DNA of 23,384 nt from Phoronis ovalis. Taxonomy: Eukaryota; Phoronida; Phoronidae. Positions 21,476 through 23,384 of the stretch are shown one piece after another (position 1 is the first letter of the stretch; each line of letters starts with the position of its first letter). The position numbers were made by a program, and so were the translations under genes. The notes under the pieces were generated by a model, which saw only the letters and a list, made by a program, of their open reading frames with translations, searched no databases and was not told the DNA's origin. The stretch spans positions 7,406 to 30,789 of the forward strand of contig JAOXYB010006678.1 of NCBI GenBank assembly GCA_028565635.1. The letters are read 5' to 3'.

Positions 21476-22396
21476 AGAGCAAATAAACAACTTCTTTGTA
21501 AACATCTACTGGACCATACTGATGCCTTCATTTTATCAAGGATCAGGTACAGGTGTATTATGAAAGAGGAAAATATTTCTAGCTGTTTTTCTTCAAAATT
21601 TTAACTTTAACAGTTAATAGTTTATAAGGGGAAAATAATATTCTTAAAGAACAGTAAAGAATTTTAACAATTTAGAATGCCTTAAAAAGGCAAATTTACA
21701 AAGATTGGAAAATGATATTGATTGAAACTAAAAACTGTTTTACTGCCAAACTTTTAGGCATGAAAAGGAAGATCCCACATATCTTCTCAACTTGACTGTG
21801 TTCTATCTGTGACATCACCATTCAGTGATTTATACATACTGATAATGCAGATAATCTGTAGTCACGATAGCCCTCTTGATAACCTGAAGTACTTGTTAAA
21901 TGCAAGCAAAATTGTACCAAGGAACTCGTGAAAATCAGAGACAAATCCAGAATTTAACTGACATTTTTTTCTGAGTTGCTAGGGGTACTTTAAAGTACAA
22001 AAAAATGCTGATAACGGATTTCCTAATCCGCAGCCTGCTGGAAAAGTGGGTGTCAAAATTAACATGAAGAAATGTGTAAATGAATGTAACATTACAGCTA
22101 GAAGTTCCGTATCTGAATATAAGAATTCTACTTCAAAAGACATTTTTCTGTGTTTAACATATCCTTTATTACTAATTGTCATGGATGTGTGCATAAGCAA
22201 ACTTATATACATCCGTATAATAACAAGAAAAATTTAAAAATCAAAATCGTGGTGGGAATTTTTAATTATGCTTTAATATACTTTGAAGCCTAAAGTACAT
22301 GTAGGAAACTCAAAAAAATAAAAATAAGTCAACTGCTATAGTACTTCCTTGCTTTTGTCTATACTTCTTCAGGAATGTTAGAATGCAACTTCTTAC

Positions 22397-22436
22397 AAGG
22401 CACCTCCAAAGCTCCATCCATTAAGCCCACAATCCT
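22397..22436 (-). CDS. Candidate 40-base upstream exon of the Cys-rich gene
   Basis: A strong minus-strand donor (GCCTT|GTAAGAAG) ends it and a CCCCTTTGATCATTCACGCAAG acceptor precedes it. It enters in phase 0 and leaves in phase 1, reading RIVGLMDGALEVP plus one T. That T joins GT of the 18387-18486 exon to make TGT, giving EVP-C-PRQVGDEG, a new cysteine in a cysteine-rich protein. The phase match and sensible junction support it. The acceptor is only moderate, and an alternative AG two bases downstream would shift the entry phase. Confidence 0.4.
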
Positions 22437-23184
22437 CTTGCGTGAATGATCAAAGGGGAATCAATAGGTAATTTAATTTGAACTGATTGCTACAAATCAC
22501 AGCCTGAATTTTTTTACACTGCACTCTATCAGTTATTCTGAGGGTATAGTTATAACAACAACAGTGAAGATTACTGAAAATTATTGATTTTTGTCCAAGA
22601 CATCCAATCATATAAATGTGCACCCTTTTATTATGCAATTACTTAGGGGATGAAACTGTTTTAATAGGTATGTTTGTTACACAAGAGCACTGCTCAGGTT
22701 AATTAGGTGGAAAATTTGACTTCATGAACAGAAAACATGTGTATTGAAATGGTTATAATCCACAGCATTTAATTCTCTGTGAAGTCCAGTGTACTCTTTG
22801 ATTACAAGTCTTCTCAATGGACTGTACCTACAACTAACAATACTTGTGACAAAGGAAAGGAATAATGTGCAATGGCCTTTGTACACAACTTGTGATGTGC
22901 TCTTTCACATATTCATTTTAGGCTTATCTTAGTATGGACAAAGTTTAAAATGACTGCTGAGGAACTTTAAGTTTAAATTCAAATATTTAATATTCCATGA
23001 GTATGCAGGGAAATGATATACACAGTAATTACCTAATCAAACAACTGCTCATAAATTTAAAATTTTCAATAACAGAGAAAAAAATGATTCAAAAACAACG
23101 CGAAATTTTTGTTTTAAAAATTGCTGAAAAAATATTAGCCAAAATCAGACATCATCAAAATACTTCTGGTCAAGTGGTACTTAC
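22437..23184 (-). other. Probable intron, nothing recognised
   Basis: AT-rich sequence. The plus-strand 68-codon frame at 22997-23203 is Lys/Ile/Gln-rich low-complexity reading with no supporting splice or start context. Confidence 0.4.
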
Positions 23185-23224
23185 ACACAACTCAACAAGG
23201 TAAATCTTAGATGTGATCCGATAC
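23185..23224 (-). CDS. Possible further upstream exon of the Cys-rich gene (weak)
   Basis: The minus strand shows TTATATTTTTATAG before and TGT|GTAAGT after a 40-base stretch. In phase 2 entry / phase 0 exit it reads YRITSKIYLVELC, which would join in frame to RIVGLMDGALEVP of the next candidate exon. A second frame is also open, so the phase is not forced. Any start codon and signal peptide must lie beyond the right edge. Confidence 0.25.
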
Positions 23225-23384
23225 CTATAAAAATATAACTACATATGTTCTTTGATGGGAATGACAACATTCCAACCATACCTAAACACACATTAAATTG
23301 GCCAGCAAAATATTGATGTCTGTTGATAAGGCACTTGATTGAGACCTCTACACTAGTGAGAGGTTCTTGCTAATTCTACTTCTA
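23225..23384. other. Right edge, nothing recognised
   Basis: AT-rich sequence, presumably intron or upstream region of the minus-strand gene. Confidence 0.4.

Larger units (their letters stand above)
18487..22396 (-). other. Intron of the Cys-rich gene (about 3.9 kb)
   Basis: It holds a G-rich patch at 18597-18617, an imperfect CATACATAAAC repeat near 18995-19020, a hAT-like end at 19758 and a C9 run at 19687-19695. There is also a hairpin-bearing segment at 21425-21475. Open frames of 65-103 codons here lack splice-bounded support. An unseen phase-1 exon is possible. Confidence 0.5.

Noticed and set aside
21283-21531. 82-codon minus-strand frame beginning MKASVWSS with a hydrophobic stretch, considered as a signal-peptide exon
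   Set aside because: No consensus donor follows the hydrophobic stretch, and the region overlaps a hairpin-bearing, possibly dispersed repeat.
21979-22212. Minus-strand frame with a good acceptor at about 22038 and the reading GCGLGNPLSAFF
   Set aside because: The only donor giving the right phase (GTACTT) is poor, and the frame stops soon after.

Overview
The window is AT-rich, intron-rich animal nuclear DNA. It has almost no long open frames, many AATAAA signals, long introns with degenerate transposon copies, and short exons with GT-AG borders. Nothing looks bacterial: there are no operons or Shine-Dalgarno-type starts. The helentron-like element and the overall texture would suit a marine invertebrate such as a mollusc, but that placement is a guess. 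No tRNA, rRNA or CRISPR was seen.

Layout. (1) The far left holds the last coding exon of a plus-strand gene (36-116), with its 3'UTR and one or more poly(A) signals. (2) From about 400 to 5320 there is no supported gene. This stretch holds a non-autonomous Helitron/helentron-like element (1497-2296), a 75-bp tandem duplication (2499-2648) and a foldback MITE with very long imperfect inverted arms (3602-3835). (3) A weak candidate terminal exon of a second plus-strand gene lies at 5321-5408, with poly(A) signals at 6325-6350. (4) From about 6365 to the right edge runs one long minus-strand gene. Its 3'UTR is at 6365-8460, its last coding exon at 8461-8508, a large cysteine-rich exon at 10759-10957 and a second cysteine-rich exon at 18387-18486. 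Two 40-bp candidate exons further upstream are at 22397-22436 and 23185-23224. The start codon and any signal peptide lie off the right edge or in exons not recognised.

The minus-strand gene is the main content. The exon phases fit each other (1 into 2, 2 into 0, then stop), and the junction codons give a continuous, lysine/arginine-rich, cysteine-dense C-terminal region. It looks like a small secreted disulfide-rich protein, but I do not recognise the family. Its introns carry a mariner-like element with TA target duplication (15503-16396), a solo hAT-like end (19758-19815) and several tandem repeats.
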